Assembly (NCBI RefSeq): GCF_000473325.1
Contig: NZ_KI421513.1
Span: forward strand, 1,435,217-1,499,216
DNA from: Leisingera caerulea DSM 24564
Lineage (GTDB): Bacteria; Pseudomonadota; Alphaproteobacteria; Rhodobacterales; Rhodobacteraceae
DNA: 64,000 bases
Reading direction: 5' to 3'
Of the stretch, positions 9,109-18,758 are shown piece after piece. The notes beneath the pieces were generated by a model that ran no database searches, was not told the origin of the DNA, and was given only the letters and a program-made list of their open reading frames with translations. The first letter of the stretch is position 1. The number at the start of each line of letters is the position of its first letter. The position numbers and the translations under genes were made by a program.

Positions 9109-9135
9109 CCCCGCCTGCCCAAGGCGGGGTTTTTT
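9109..9135 (+). terminator. Rho-independent terminator of ccrM
   Basis: An 8-bp stem CCCCGCCT / AGGCGGGG with a 5-nt loop is followed by six T residues, 70 nt after the ccrM stop. Confidence 0.9.
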
Positions 9136-9231
9136 GCGCCTGTGCGGCCCGATGCGCTATTCCCTGTGCATCGCAGGGCATTTATCTGAAGTGCCGGCGC
9201 TGCAGCAGCCAGCGCGCAGGAGGGAAAGCCA

Positions 9232-10623
9232 ATGACCGATACCGCCTTTGCGTCCGGATCCAGCGCAGTTCAGGCGGCGGAGCGCGGCAGCTTGCAGCAG
9301 GCCGCATCCGCCGAAAGCAAGTTCGCAGAGGCGGCACTGGATGCGCACAAGCGGCGCGGCCTGCAGCTGGCGGTGCGGGCCCGCTGGATCGCGATGCCGG
9401 TTATCGGCGTGTTCCTGATTTTCATCAATCCGGCTTGGGAGATGCTGTACTATCAGGGGATTTTGCTGCTGTTGTGCCTGAACGGCTGGTTCATCAGCCG
9501 CGCCGGACGGGTCGGGAGGTCACGGGTGGAGCTGGCCCTGATCTTTGCCGATCTGCTGATTATGACCGTCGGCATGGTGGTGCCGAACCCGTTTGCCAGC
9601 CAGGAATTTCCCGTGGCCATGCAGTACCGGTTCGACAACTTTCAGTATTTCTTTGTTATTCTGGCGGCCGGCACGATGGCCTATTCCTGGCGCACGGTGA
9701 TTGCGATGGGCGTCTGGACAGCAGCGATGTGGCTGGGCGCGCTGGCGCTGGCGTGGTGGTTTTCCAGCCCGCTTCCCGGTCTGAGCGAAGCTGCCCGCGC
9801 AGCTTTCCCCTGGGATCCGCATCTGCTGGCGTTTTTCGACCCCAATGATTTTGTCGTGCGGCTGCGGGTGCAGGAGGCCGTGGTCTTTGTGCTGGTGGCG
9901 GTGACGCTGGGTTTCTCGGTGCGCCGGTTCAACGGGCTGCTGCGGCGCAATGCCAGCCTGACGCGGGAGCGGGCGAACCTGTCGCGCTACTTTTCGCCAA
10001 ATGTGGTCGAGCAGCTGTCGCAGAACGACGAGCCGCTGAAACAGGTGCGCAGCGAAAATGTCGCGGTGCTGTTCATCGACATCGTCGGCTTTACCCGGCT
10101 GTCAGCGGAGATGGATCCGCGGGTGGTGATTGATCTTTTGCGCGAATTCCACGGGCGCATGGAGCGCGAGGTGTTCCGCCATCACGGCACGCTGGACAAG
10201 TATCTGGGTGACGGGCTGATGGCGACCTTCGGCACGCCGGTGTCGGGTGTGCGGGATGCCAGCAACGCGCTGGCCTGCGCCCATGCCATGCGGGACTCGC
10301 TGGCGAAATGGAACCGGGAGCGCGCGAAACAGGGCAAGCCGGAGATCCGCGCCGGAATCGGCATCCATTATGGCGAGGCGCTGCTGGGCGACATTGGTGC
10401 CAACCGGCTGGAATATGCAGTGATCGGCATGACGGTTAATGTTGCCGCCCGGCTGGAGAACCTGACGCGCAAGTTGCAAGCCAGGATCGTAGTCAGTGAA
10501 ACGCTGGCGGAGCAGGTCAAGGCGGAGCGGGCAGAGCCGGAGCTGCTGGATGGCGCCACCCGCCACCCCGGGCAGGAGGTCCGCGGGCTGGATCAGCCGA
10601 TGACCGTCCTGGCCTGGGGCTGA
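9232..10623 (+). CDS. Six-TM membrane class III adenylate/guanylate cyclase
   Basis: This 463-aa protein has a cytoplasmic N-terminus of about 50 residues and about six predicted membrane helices between 50 and 232. A linker helix carries the RYFSPNVVEQL motif typical of membrane cyclases, and the C-terminal catalytic domain covers about 272-463. The metal-binding aspartates are D283 (LFIDIVGFT) and D327 (KYLGDGL), and the VNVAARLE segment carries the transition-state Asn/Arg. The usual purine-selecting Asp position reads Glu (LEYAVIG), so nucleotide preference is uncertain. An AGGAGG site precedes the ATG. It is the second class III cyclase within 6 kb and is unrelated to the first outside the catalytic domain. 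It converges on alkB with a 3-nt gap. Confidence 0.9.
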   Translation: MTDTAFASGSSAVQAAERGSLQQAASAESKFAEAALDAHKRRGLQLAVRARWIAMPVIGVFLIFINPAWEMLYYQGILLLLCLNGWFISRAGRVGRSRVELALIFADLLIMTVGMVVPNPFASQEFPVAMQYRFDNFQYFFVILAAGTMAYSWRTVIAMGVWTAAMWLGALALAWWFSSPLPGLSEAARAAFPWDPHLLAFFDPNDFVVRLRVQEAVVFVLVAVTLGFSVRRFNGLLRRNASLTRERANLSRYFSPNVVEQLSQNDEPLKQVRSENVAVLFIDIVGFTRLSAEMDPRVVIDLLREFHGRMEREVFRHHGTLDKYLGDGLMATFGTPVSGVRDASNALACAHAMRDSLAKWNRERAKQGKPEIRAGIGIHYGEALLGDIGANRLEYAVIGMTVNVAARLENLTRKLQARIVVSETLAEQVKAERAEPELLDGATRHPGQEVRGLDQPMTVLAWG

Positions 10624-10626
10624 GCC

Positions 10627-11760
10627 TTAGCGCGGCAGCGGGTTCTGCGCCTTGTTATAGGCGTGCCAGTCGGTGATCTCGGGATAGTACCGCTGCCGCC
10701 AGCGCCGCACGCGGGGGTTCATCACCCGGCGCCACAAGGGCGGAATCATCGCCGCGATGGTCATCACCGGGTAGCCATAGGGCAGCTGCGGCGCGTCAGC
10801 CTCGGTATAATTTTGCAGCAGCGGAAAGCGCCGGTTCGGCTTGTAGTGATGGTCTGAGTGGCGCTGCAGGTTGATCAGCAGCCAGTTCGACGCCTTGTGC
10901 GCCGCATTCCAGGAATGCCGCGGCTGGACGGGCTCATACTTGCCATCGCCCAGATGCTTACGGGTCAGCCCGTAATGCTCGACGTAGTTGACCACCTCCA
11001 GCTGCCAGATGGCGGTGCCGGCCTGCACCAGGAACAACAGCACGCCGGTTACCCCGCCCAGCAGCAGCGCCAGAAGCAGCATGGCCGCCTGCAGCGCCCA
11101 GTAGCGGAAGAACGGGTTGGAACGGTCGGTCCAGGGGCGGTTTTTCTTCGCCAGCTTTTCCTTCTCGGCGCGGAAGGCGGAATGCCAGCACTGCCGCAGC
11201 ACCCGTGGATAGAAGCGGTGGAAACCCTCGTTGTAGCGCGCGGTGACCGGATCGCGCGGGGTGCCGACATAGCGGTGATGCACCAGCAGATGCTCAGACC
11301 GGAAATGCGAGTACAGCACCATCGCCAGAAGGATATCCCCCAGCCAGCGTTCCACCCGGCTGGACTGGTGCATCAGCTCGTGGCTGTAGTTGATGCCGAC
11401 GGCGCCGGTCACCACGCCAACACCAAAGAAGGCGGCGAATTTCTCAAAGCCGTTCAGGTGATCCGCGCCGCTGACGTACCAGATCAGGCCGAACAGCGTG
11501 AGGAATTGCAGCGGCACCCAGGCCGCGGTCAGCGCCTTGTACCATTTCAAGTCGCTGTCCGGCGTCTGCGGATCGGCGTTTTCCAGATTTAGGCCGAACA
11601 TCCCGTCCAGCACCGCAAACAGATGCCAGGTCACCAGCGGCGGCAGCAGCAGCGCCCAGCCCCCCTGCAGCGCGGCAATCCAGACCAGCGGCAGCAGCAG
11701 AAAGGACATCCAGAACGGCAGGGCGCTTTGCCAGCGGGCAAGGGTTTCGGGGGCAATCAT
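10627..11760 (-). CDS. alkB: AlkB-family alkane 1-monooxygenase / membrane fatty acid desaturase-like hydroxylase
   Basis: This 377-aa integral membrane di-iron enzyme has the AlkB histidine boxes HELMH (127-131), EHLLVHH (156-162), NYVEHYG (258-264) and LQRHSDHH (298-305). Hydrophobic segments lie around 15-50, 78-96, 108-124 and 222-256. AlkB hydroxylates the terminal methyl group of medium-chain alkanes using rubredoxin electrons. No rubredoxin gene adjoins it, so an alkane substrate is inferred from motif order only. I start it at the ATG at 11760 with GGGAGA eight bases upstream; a TTG five codons earlier is less likely. Confidence 0.9.
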   Translation of the reverse strand: MIAPETLARWQSALPFWMSFLLLPLVWIAALQGGWALLLPPLVTWHLFAVLDGMFGLNLENADPQTPDSDLKWYKALTAAWVPLQFLTLFGLIWYVSGADHLNGFEKFAAFFGVGVVTGAVGINYSHELMHQSSRVERWLGDILLAMVLYSHFRSEHLLVHHRYVGTPRDPVTARYNEGFHRFYPRVLRQCWHSAFRAEKEKLAKKNRPWTDRSNPFFRYWALQAAMLLLALLLGGVTGVLLFLVQAGTAIWQLEVVNYVEHYGLTRKHLGDGKYEPVQPRHSWNAAHKASNWLLINLQRHSDHHYKPNRRFPLLQNYTEADAPQLPYGYPVMTIAAMIPPLWRRVMNPRVRRWRQRYYPEITDWHAYNKAQNPLPR

Positions 11761-11844
11761 GCCGGTGTCTCCCAATCAGTCAGCGCGCGTTTGCGCCGAC
11801 CCTAGGCCCAAAGACCTGAAAACCCAAGAGCCGGGCAGCCTGAC

Positions 11845-12909
11845 CTAACGCCCCTTGTAAAGGTCGAAGGCCTTGCGCATCACCGTGGGCAGGCTGGCAG
11901 GGCGGAAGTCGTGGCGGGGGAACAGCTCCTGATCCGCGGCGGGGTTGAACCCTTCGGGCAGTTCAGCGGTCATCACCTGCAGGATCAGGTGGAAGTGGGT
12001 GAAGGTGTGGCGCACCTCGCCGCCCAGGTCCTGCCAGTCCGCCGCAAAGGGGGGATTGGGGGCAGGGGCCTCATTCCACTCCGACCCCGGCCAGCCCAGC
12101 ATGCCGCCCAGCAGCCCCTTGTCCGGGCGCCGTTCCAGCAGCCAGGTGCCCTGCGCGGTCTTGGCCAGGTAGACGATGCCGTACCGGGTGGGTTTCGGCT
12201 TCTTCGGTGTTTTCTTGGGCAACTCAGGGGCCGTGCCGGCCACCCGCGCCGCGCAAGGGTCCCGCCAGGGGCAGATGCCGCAGGCCGGGTTGCGGGGGGT
12301 GCAGATGGTGGCCCCCAGATCCATCACCGCCTGGGCATAGTCGCCGGGCCGCTGGTCCGGGGTCAGCTCTGCCGCGCGCTCTTTCAGCACGGGCTTCGCG
12401 TCAGGCAGGGGTTCGTGAATATCATGCAGCCGGGACATCACCCGCTCGACATTGCCGTCCAGCACGGTTTCCGGCCGGTCAAAGGCGATCGAGGCGATGG
12501 CAGCGGCGGTATAGGGGCCGATACCGGGCAGCTTGAGCAGCCCCTCATAACTGTCCGGAAAGACCCCCTCCCGCTCAGCGGCCACCGTGCGGGCGCATTT
12601 CAGCAGGTTGCGGGCGCGGGCGTAATAGCCAAGGCCCGCCCACTCGCTCATCACGTCGGCGTCCTCTGCCGCGGCCAGATCCAGCACCGTCGGCCAGCGG
12701 CTGGTGAAGCGCAGGAAATACTCCCGCACCGCGGCCACGGTGGTTTGCTGCAGCATCACCTCGCTCAGCCAGACCTTGTAAGGATCAGGACGGATTCCGG
12801 TGGCGCGCTCTGCCGGGCTGACGCGCCAGGGCATTTCGCGCGCGTGGATATCGTACCAGGCCAGCAGCTCTCCGCTCATTTCCCCGGCATTGCTGTTCAA
12901 GTCACGCAT
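11845..12909 (-). CDS. mutY: Adenine DNA glycosylase MutY
   Basis: This 354-aa base-excision enzyme removes adenine mispaired with 8-oxoguanine. Visible features are catalytic E50 in LSEVMLQQTT, the helix-hairpin-helix LPGIGPYTAAAI (128-139), catalytic D151 in VLDGNVERV and a 4Fe-4S loop with C203, C210, C213 and C219 in the expected C-X6-C-X2-C-X5-C spacing. The C-terminal third (about 235-354) is the NUDIX-like 8-oxoG recognition domain. AGGGA precedes the ATG. It is divergent from the DUF721 gene, with 84 nt between the starts. Confidence 0.96.
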   Translation of the reverse strand: MRDLNSNAGEMSGELLAWYDIHAREMPWRVSPAERATGIRPDPYKVWLSEVMLQQTTVAAVREYFLRFTSRWPTVLDLAAAEDADVMSEWAGLGYYARARNLLKCARTVAAEREGVFPDSYEGLLKLPGIGPYTAAAIASIAFDRPETVLDGNVERVMSRLHDIHEPLPDAKPVLKERAAELTPDQRPGDYAQAVMDLGATICTPRNPACGICPWRDPCAARVAGTAPELPKKTPKKPKPTRYGIVYLAKTAQGTWLLERRPDKGLLGGMLGWPGSEWNEAPAPNPPFAADWQDLGGEVRHTFTHFHLILQVMTAELPEGFNPAADQELFPRHDFRPASLPTVMRKAFDLYKGR

Positions 12910-12935
12910 TCGTTATTCCCTGGCTTTCGGTTAGG

Positions 12936-12964
12936 CTGGCACCTGTACTCGGGCTCTTTACAAT
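12936..12964 (+). promoter_or_regulatory. Putative sigma-70-type promoter for the DUF721/dsbA operon
   Basis: CTGGCA (12936-12941) and TACAAT (12959-12964) are separated by 17 nt. The predicted transcription start is about 20 nt before the ATG at 12994. This rests on motif match alone. Confidence 0.4.
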
Positions 12965-12993
12965 AGGGTACGCAGTCGAGCAAAAGCTAGATC

Positions 12994-13521
12994 ATGGCAT
13001 TCAGGCGCAGCACAACACGCGGGTTCGCACGAACCTCCAAGCTCCTCAACGAGCAGATCCGCAAGGCGGGAGAAAGCCGGGGATTCGCGGTGTCCCGGCT
13101 GCTGACCCATTGGGAAGAGATCGCAGGCCCGGATATTGCCGCCATGGCGCGGCCTGTGAATGTCGGTTATGGCCGCGGTTCCTTTGGCGCCACGCTGACG
13201 GTTCTGACGACCGGGGCCAACGCGCCGATGCTGGAGATGCAGAAGGAACGCCTGCGCGAGCGGGTGAATGCGGTTTACGGCTTCAACGCCATCTCGAAAG
13301 TGCGGATCACGCAAACGGCACCGACGGGATTTTCCGACGGCCGCGTGGAATTCAAATATGCCCCCAAGGTGCAAGCGCCGCTGCAGCCGGACCCGCAGGA
13401 CGCTGCGGAGGCCAGCAAGGCAGCCGAAGGGGTGGAAAACGAAGAGTTGCGCGCCGCCCTGGAACGCCTGGGGCGCAATGTGCTGACAAAACAGAAAACG
13501 CAAGGAAAGGGGTTCAAATGA
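12994..13521 (+). CDS. DUF721 / DciA-like protein
   Basis: This 175-aa protein carries the DUF721 domain at about 15-115 (with the LLTHWEEIAGPDIA helix) and a charged, low-complexity C-terminal tail. Members related to DciA help load the replicative helicase in bacteria lacking DnaC/DnaI. The ribosome site before 12994 is weak. Its TGA overlaps the ATG of the DsbA-like gene, so the two are co-translated. Their functional connection is not obvious. Confidence 0.85.
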   Translation: MAFRRSTTRGFARTSKLLNEQIRKAGESRGFAVSRLLTHWEEIAGPDIAAMARPVNVGYGRGSFGATLTVLTTGANAPMLEMQKERLRERVNAVYGFNAISKVRITQTAPTGFSDGRVEFKYAPKVQAPLQPDPQDAAEASKAAEGVENEELRAALERLGRNVLTKQKTQGKGFK

Positions 13522-14189
13522 CCCGTCTCATGTCTGGTGTGTTTGCCGCAGTTGCGGTGGTTGCGGGCGGTTATGCCCTTTCCGGGTTCAACGGCCAGAG
13601 CAAGCTGCCGGAAAATCCGCTGGTCGGCGCTGCCTTTGCGCAAGAGGCCGAAGTGGACACCTCGACCATCACCGAGATGACCCTGGGAGCTGAGGACGCG
13701 CCGGTGACGCTGATCGAATACGCGTCCTACACCTGCCCGCACTGCGCCAATTTCCACAACACGGTCTTCAAGCAGCTGAAGGAAGACTACATCGACACCG
13801 GCAAGGTGAAGTTCGTCTACCGCGAGGTCTACTTTGACCGTTACGGGCTGTGGGCGTCGATGATCGCGCGCTGCAACGGGGCGGAGAAGTTCTTTGGCAT
13901 TTCCGATCTGATCTACAAGGGCCAATCTGAGTGGGCGCGCGCCGGCGGTGCCTCTGAAATCGTTGATGAGCTGCGCAAGATCGGCCGTCTGGCGGGTCTG
14001 GAGAACGAGCAGTTGGAAGCCTGCCTGCAGGACGGCGAAAAGGCGCAGACCCTGGTGACCTGGTATCAGGAGAACGCGACCGAGCACGGCATCGAGTCGA
14101 CTCCGTCCTTCATCCTGAACGGCGAGAAGATCTCGAACCAGTCGTATGAAGAGTTCAAAAAGCTGCTGGACGCAGAGCTGGAAAGCTAA
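13518..14189 (+). CDS. DsbA-family thiol-disulfide oxidoreductase (secreted)
   Basis: This 223-aa protein has an N-terminal membrane/signal segment (about 5-22), a linker and a thioredoxin-fold DsbA domain from about 55. The active site is CPHC (C73, C76), and the cis-proline loop is in STPSF near the C-terminus. It probably catalyses disulfide formation or isomerisation in the periplasm, possibly in cytochrome or lipoprotein maturation. The ATG overlaps the preceding stop by four bases, with GGAAAGGGG just upstream. A clear terminator follows. No DsbB gene is in the window. Confidence 0.93.
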   Translation: MTRLMSGVFAAVAVVAGGYALSGFNGQSKLPENPLVGAAFAQEAEVDTSTITEMTLGAEDAPVTLIEYASYTCPHCANFHNTVFKQLKEDYIDTGKVKFVYREVYFDRYGLWASMIARCNGAEKFFGISDLIYKGQSEWARAGGASEIVDELRKIGRLAGLENEQLEACLQDGEKAQTLVTWYQENATEHGIESTPSFILNGEKISNQSYEEFKKLLDAELES

Positions 14190-14211
14190 AGCGCTCCGCT
14201 GCAAAGATGGA

Positions 14212-14240
14212 AAGCCCGGGCCGTGTGCCCGGGCTTTTTT
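14212..14240 (+). terminator. Rho-independent terminator of the DUF721/dsbA operon
   Basis: A 10-bp perfect stem AAGCCCGGGC / GCCCGGGCTT with loop CGTGT runs into six T residues. Confidence 0.93.
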
Positions 14241-14271
14241 CTTTAGCGGCCACAGCGAATCCCGGTGCGGC

Positions 14272-15273
14272 TCAGGGCGCGGGCGCAGCTTTCCGCAACA
14301 GGTCTTTCAGCGCGTCAACCCCGGCAACCCGCAGCCTTACAGGCAGGGTGATCACCTTGCGGCGGAAGCTGTCGGGCAGGCGGACGGCATCCTTTTCCGT
14401 TGTGACCAGCTGAGCATTCCGCAGCTTGGCTTCATTCTCCAGCCGGTTCAGCAGTGCCGGGGTCAGCGGCTGGTGATCATCCAGCGCCTCGGCCCGGGCA
14501 ATGTCCGCCCCGAGGCTGCGCAGGGTGTCGAAGAATTTCTGCGGGTGGCCGATGCCGGCAAAGGCCAGAACGCGGGTGCCGTTCCAGGGCATACCCGTTT
14601 GCAGAGGCTCCAGCGCGCCGGTGAAATGCGGCAGGCCCTGCAGCTGGCTGCCCCAGGCGGCGGCGAATGCCTGCTGGGCCGCCTCAGGCCCGATCGACAG
14701 AACAGCATCCGCGCGTTTCAGCCCGTCGGCCACCGGCTCCCGCAACGGACCGGCCGGCAGGCAGCGGCCGTTGCCGAACCCATGCTGCGCATCCACTATG
14801 ATCAGCGACAGATCCTTGGCCACCGAAGGATTCTGAAAGCCGTCGTCCAGGATGATGACCGTCGCTCCCGCTGCGGCAGCGGCACGGGCGCCAGCGGCGC
14901 GGTCCTTGGCAACCCAGACTTCGCCAAAGGCGGCCAGCAGCAGCGGCTCATCGCCCGTCTGCGCAGCCTCATGCTTGCCGGGAAGCACCTGCACCGGCCC
15001 CTCCAACGTGCCGCCGTAGCCGCGGGTCACCACATGCGGCTCATGCCCCTGGCTGCGCAGGGTTTCCAGCAGCCAGATCACCGTGGGCGTCTTGCCGGTG
15101 CCGCCGGCGTTCAAGTTGCCGGCGCAGATAACCGGCACGCCGGGTGCGGCTGGGCTGCCCTTGGCGATTCTTGACGCGGTGGCGCGCGCATAGGCCCATC
15201 CAAGCGGCGCCAGCATGGCGGCCCGCACATCGAATTCGCCCGGCGGCTTATGCCAGAAATCAGGTGCCCGCAT
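14272..15273 (-). CDS. lpxK: Tetraacyldisaccharide 4'-kinase LpxK
   Basis: This 333-aa inner-membrane-associated kinase phosphorylates the 4' position of the lipid A disaccharide. The Walker A motif is at 52-62 ([11 protein letters not shown]) and the family signature DDGFQNP is present. A hydrophobic stretch at about 18-30 can contact the membrane. GAGGATT precedes the ATG. Its start overlaps the end of the waaA-like gene by 14 nt, placing both in one lipid A/Kdo operon with the IMPase-like and pmbA-like genes upstream. Confidence 0.96.
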   Translation of the reverse strand: MRAPDFWHKPPGEFDVRAAMLAPLGWAYARATASRIAKGSPAAPGVPVICAGNLNAGGTGKTPTVIWLLETLRSQGHEPHVVTRGYGGTLEGPVQVLPGKHEAAQTGDEPLLLAAFGEVWVAKDRAAGARAAAAAGATVIILDDGFQNPSVAKDLSLIIVDAQHGFGNGRCLPAGPLREPVADGLKRADAVLSIGPEAAQQAFAAAWGSQLQGLPHFTGALEPLQTGMPWNGTRVLAFAGIGHPQKFFDTLRSLGADIARAEALDDHQPLTPALLNRLENEAKLRNAQLVTTEKDAVRLPDSFRRKVITLPVRLRVAGVDALKDLLRKAAPAP

Positions 15274-16453
15274 CGGAATCCTCGCGCTGGTCCAGCAGGT
15301 CCTGAACCTTTTCCAGAAGTGTGTCGGTCGTGGCCGCGCTTTCGGTCACGCTTTGCCAGCCGGCCAGCGCCATCTCTGCCGCCTTGTCCGGCGCCGACAT
15401 CGCGACCACGGCATCGGTCATTTCCTCCTGCGTCCGCACAGGCCGGGCAGCGCCGGCCTTGGCCAAGCGCTCGTACAGGTCGCGGTGGGCGTGGATGCCG
15501 GGGCCGTGCAGCAGGGCCGAGCCCAAGGCAGCAGCATCCAGTGGCGACTGGCCCTGGGCCGCGGGGTCCAGGCTGCTGGCGATCAGCGCAACCGGAGACA
15601 GCCGGTACCAGAGGCCCAGATCCTCGCCGCCGGTCAGCAGCACCTGCGTGAAATCCTCCGGCTCGCCGCCGGTCTCCCAGTCGGCGAAGGACAGCCCGCT
15701 GTCCTGCAGCAGGCCGCGGGCGGCGTCCAAGTCCGCGTGATCATCCAGCGCGATCACCAGCAACAGCCGGTGCAGCAGCCGCAAGGCGCCCCGGTGGGCG
15801 TCCAGGATGCCGGCCAGCTCGCTCAGCTTGACATGGGCGGCCAGCCAGACCGGGCGGCTGCCCAGGGTCTGCTGCATCGCGGCCAGTTCATCATCGTTGC
15901 AGCCGGGCGGAATAGCGGAAACCCGCAGCTTGCCGGCCAGCTCTACCCGCTCCGCCGGAAAGCCGGTCCGGACCAGCCGCGCCTGCACCGCCTTGGACGG
16001 GGTCAGGATGCAGGACAGGCCCTCCAGCAGCCGCCGCCGCTGGTCCGGCAGCCAGCGGCTGGCCCGGTTCGGAACCTCATCCTCGAGCAGGTCGGCCAGC
16101 AGAACCCCGGTGCCCTGCTCGCGCAGCTGCCGCAGCATCACCCGGCGGGCGGGGGGGCCGGTCCAGATGCAGGCGTCAGGCTGCCAGTGGCTCAGAAAGT
16201 CCCGCGCCTCCGCCGGGGTGTCTTCAGCCAGCGGGCCGACGGGAACATCGCAGCCGACGGTGCCGGTCAGCCGAAGGTCCGGCTCCCAGCTTGCCAGGAC
16301 CGACAGGTCCGGGCGCAGGTTCTTGAGACGGCGGCCGATATCGCACAGCGCCAGGTAGCGCTCAGGCGTGGTTGCGTGCACCCACAGCAGCTCGCCGTTG
16401 GGACGGGGCTGCAGCACGGATTGGCGGCTGGGAGCTGTGGTTCGCCGTTGCAT
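15260..16453 (-). CDS. Divergent Kdo-transferase-like glycosyltransferase (WaaA family)
   Basis: This protein of about 397 aa resembles 3-deoxy-D-manno-octulosonate transferase. It has an N-terminal glycosyltransferase domain from ELLWVHA, the [10 protein letters not shown] segment where the domains meet, and a C-terminal nucleotide-sugar domain. It lacks the N-terminal membrane anchor of typical WaaA. The usual GGS-type motif with GGHN in the C-terminal domain is replaced by [17 protein letters not shown], so activity or acceptor may differ. Two starts are possible, ATG 16453 or ATG 16495, both with poor ribosome sites. It overlaps lpxK by 14 nt, consistent with a lipid A/Kdo role. Confidence 0.75.
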   Translation of the reverse strand: MQRRTTAPSRQSVLQPRPNGELLWVHATTPERYLALCDIGRRLKNLRPDLSVLASWEPDLRLTGTVGCDVPVGPLAEDTPAEARDFLSHWQPDACIWTGPPARRVMLRQLREQGTGVLLADLLEDEVPNRASRWLPDQRRRLLEGLSCILTPSKAVQARLVRTGFPAERVELAGKLRVSAIPPGCNDDELAAMQQTLGSRPVWLAAHVKLSELAGILDAHRGALRLLHRLLLVIALDDHADLDAARGLLQDSGLSFADWETGGEPEDFTQVLLTGGEDLGLWYRLSPVALIASSLDPAAQGQSPLDAAALGSALLHGPGIHAHRDLYERLAKAGAARPVRTQEEMTDAVVAMSAPDKAAEMALAGWQSVTESAATTDTLLEKVQDLLDQREDSDAGT

Positions 16454-16554
16454 CTGGTTCGATCTGAAATTTCCGGCCCAAGGTATCGGCAACATGCGGG
16501 TTTGTCTGTGAAAAACTTGTCGGTGCTGCGGCCGCGGCTTAAGGCCGCGCGCTG

Positions 16555-17358
16555 TCAATGTCCAGTGATGCCGGGGCTGTCCGGATCCAGCGCGCTCAGC
16601 AGGGTCCGGTGCAAGGCGCGGCCGCCGGCCACCACGCCGTTCAGGCGCGGGGCCGGGTTGTTGAAGCGCAAGGGGGTGCCGGTCCTGTCGGTGATGGTGC
16701 CGCCGGCCTCGCGCAGCAGCAGGTCGCCCGCGGCGATGTCCCATTCCCAGCTGGGCCGCAGCGTCAGCATCGCGCCGAACCGGCCGTCCGCCACCTTGGC
16801 CAGCCGGTAGGCCAGCGAGGGGCGGTAGCTGCGGATGAACGCGGGCGCGGTGCCGCCCAGCCAGTGGTGCGCTTGCAGATTGGGCTTGGCGGCCAGCACT
16901 TCCGTTGCGGCCAGATCAACGGCGGCGGACACCTGGATCGGGGCGCCGTTGCAGGCGGCGCCCTGGCCCTCGGCTGCGGTGTACATCAGCTCCCGCTGCG
17001 GCAGGTAGATCACCGCCGCGGTCACAACGCCTTTTTCCGCAACCGCAATCGAATGCGCCCAGGTGCGGGAGCCTTGGGCAAAGCTGCGGGTGCCGTCGAT
17101 CGGGTCGATGATGAACACCCGGTCCCGTGTCAGCCGCGCGGCGGTGTCCTCTGTCTCCTCCGACAGCCAGCCGTAACCGGGGCGCGCGTTTTGCAGCATG
17201 TCTTCCAGCATGGCGTTCACGGCCAGGTCTGCTTCGGTCACCGGGCCTGCGCCGCCGGGCTTGTCCCAGCTTCTGGCCTCGGGACCTGTGAAGCGGCATG
17301 CGATGTCTCCGGCCAGTTCCGCCGCTTTTACAAGCAGGGGAAGGTCAGTTGCCGGCAA
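16555..17358 (-). CDS. Inositol monophosphatase-family phosphatase (CysQ-like)
   Basis: This 267-aa Mg-dependent phosphatase carries GPVTEAD (38-44), a Glu pair in WLSEETED, DPIDGTRSF (metal loop) and WEWDIAAGDLL near the C-terminus. The family includes 3'(2'),5'-bisphosphate nucleotidases (CysQ) and inositol/fructose phosphatases, and the exact substrate cannot be read here. Translation must begin at TTG 17358, because an in-frame stop lies two codons upstream; GAGGGG is well spaced before it. It overlaps the pmbA-like gene by 14 nt. Confidence 0.88.
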   Translation of the reverse strand: MPATDLPLLVKAAELAGDIACRFTGPEARSWDKPGGAGPVTEADLAVNAMLEDMLQNARPGYGWLSEETEDTAARLTRDRVFIIDPIDGTRSFAQGSRTWAHSIAVAEKGVVTAAVIYLPQRELMYTAAEGQGAACNGAPIQVSAAVDLAATEVLAAKPNLQAHHWLGGTAPAFIRSYRPSLAYRLAKVADGRFGAMLTLRPSWEWDIAAGDLLLREAGGTITDRTGTPLRFNNPAPRLNGVVAGGRALHRTLLSALDPDSPGITGH

Positions 17359-18691
17359 GTGTCATCCCCTCGACCAGCAGCGACGGCACCACGGTGGACA
17401 GGTATTTGCGCGCGTCATTGGCCGGAACAATCCGGCGCAGCATGTCGTGCAAGTTGCCCGCGATGGTGCATTCGTTCACCGGATAAGCGATCTCGCCGTT
17501 TTCCACCCAGTAGCCTGAGGCGCCGCGGGAATAGTCGCCAGTGTTGGGGTTGATGGTGGATCCGATCAACGAGGTGACCAGCAGGCCGGTGCCCATCTGT
17601 GCGATCAGATCCTCGCGGCTGGCCCCGCCCTGGGTCAGCGCGATGTTCCAGGTCGAGGGCGAGGGCACCCCGCCGATGCCGCGGGCGGCGTTGCCGGTGC
17701 TTTCCAGCCCCAGCTTGCGGGCGGAGGCAAGGTCCAGCGTCCAGCCGGTCAGCACGCCGTTGTCCACCACGGTGCGGCGGCGGGTCGGCAGCCCCTCGCC
17801 GTCAAACGGGCGGGAACCGGAAATGCGCGGGCGGTGCGGGTCCTCGATGACCGAAAGCGTTTCGGGCAGCACCTGCTGGCCCAGCGAATCCTTGAGCCAG
17901 GAGGAGCCGCGGGCAACGGCCGCGCCGTTTGCGGCCGACATCAGATGCCCGATCAGGGAGGAGGAGATGCGTTCGTCAAACAGAACCGGAAAGCTGCCGG
18001 TCTTGGGCTTGCGCGCGCCGAGCCGGGCAACGGCCCGTTCGCCGGCGGTTTTGCCAATGTCCTGAGCGCTGCGCAGATCCGCCTGGAAGGTGCGCGAGTC
18101 GCCATCGTGGTCGCGCTCCATGCCAGTGCCGGTGCCCGCAATCCCGGTGCAGGACAGCGACCGGCCAGTGCGCTGGTAGCCGCCGGAGAATCCGTTGGTG
18201 GCCGCCAGATGCACCGCATGGCGGCCATAGCCCGCCGCGGCGGATTGCACTTGGGTGATGCCGTCAATGTCATGGCAGGCAGCCTCTGCGGCCAGGGCAT
18301 CTGCCTGCAGGGCGGCGGGTTCCGGCTCGCCGCTGGGGTCTTCAAGCTCCAGCGCGCCCAGGTCCCAGTCCTGCGCCAGCTGCGACGGGTCGGCGAGGCC
18401 GGCATAGGGGTCTTCCGGTGCTTCCCTGGCCATCGCCACGGCCCGTTCGGCCATGGCAGCGATGGTTTCCGGTCGCATATCCGACGACGATACCAGCGCT
18501 TGCCGCTTGCCCACAAACACCCGCAGGCCCAGGTCGGTGCCCTCAGAGCGCTCCGCATGCTCCAGCTTGCCCTCGCGCACTTCGATGCTGAGAGAGCTGC
18601 CCTCGGCAGCCATGGCATCAGCGGCATCCGCGCCGGCCTTGCGGGCGGCGTCAATCAGGGCGTGGCAAAGCGCTTCGGGGGACTGGGTCAT
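17345..18691 (-). CDS. pmbA: TldD/PmbA-family metalloprotease-like protein
   Basis: This 448-aa protein matches the PmbA/TldE half of the TldD-TldE system, which processes modified peptides and affects gyrase inhibitor maturation in enterobacteria. The C-terminal part has the family stretch ending in TGDYSRGASGYWVENGEI and YPVNECTIAGNL. It lacks the HEXXXH zinc motif, as expected for TldE, so it would need a TldD partner encoded elsewhere. I prefer the ATG at 18691, two codons inside a GTG, with AGAAGG just upstream. First gene of the run pmbA-IMPase-waaA-like-lpxK. Confidence 0.9.
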   Translation of the reverse strand: MTQSPEALCHALIDAARKAGADAADAMAAEGSSLSIEVREGKLEHAERSEGTDLGLRVFVGKRQALVSSSDMRPETIAAMAERAVAMAREAPEDPYAGLADPSQLAQDWDLGALELEDPSGEPEPAALQADALAAEAACHDIDGITQVQSAAAGYGRHAVHLAATNGFSGGYQRTGRSLSCTGIAGTGTGMERDHDGDSRTFQADLRSAQDIGKTAGERAVARLGARKPKTGSFPVLFDERISSSLIGHLMSAANGAAVARGSSWLKDSLGQQVLPETLSVIEDPHRPRISGSRPFDGEGLPTRRRTVVDNGVLTGWTLDLASARKLGLESTGNAARGIGGVPSPSTWNIALTQGGASREDLIAQMGTGLLVTSLIGSTINPNTGDYSRGASGYWVENGEIAYPVNECTIAGNLHDMLRRIVPANDARKYLSTVVPSLLVEGMTLAGN

Positions 18692-18758
18692 GGGCACCTT
18701 CTGTTCTGCTCTGTAAAAGAGCTATCCAGTGAGGCGGCCTGCCGCAAGTGCGGGCTGT

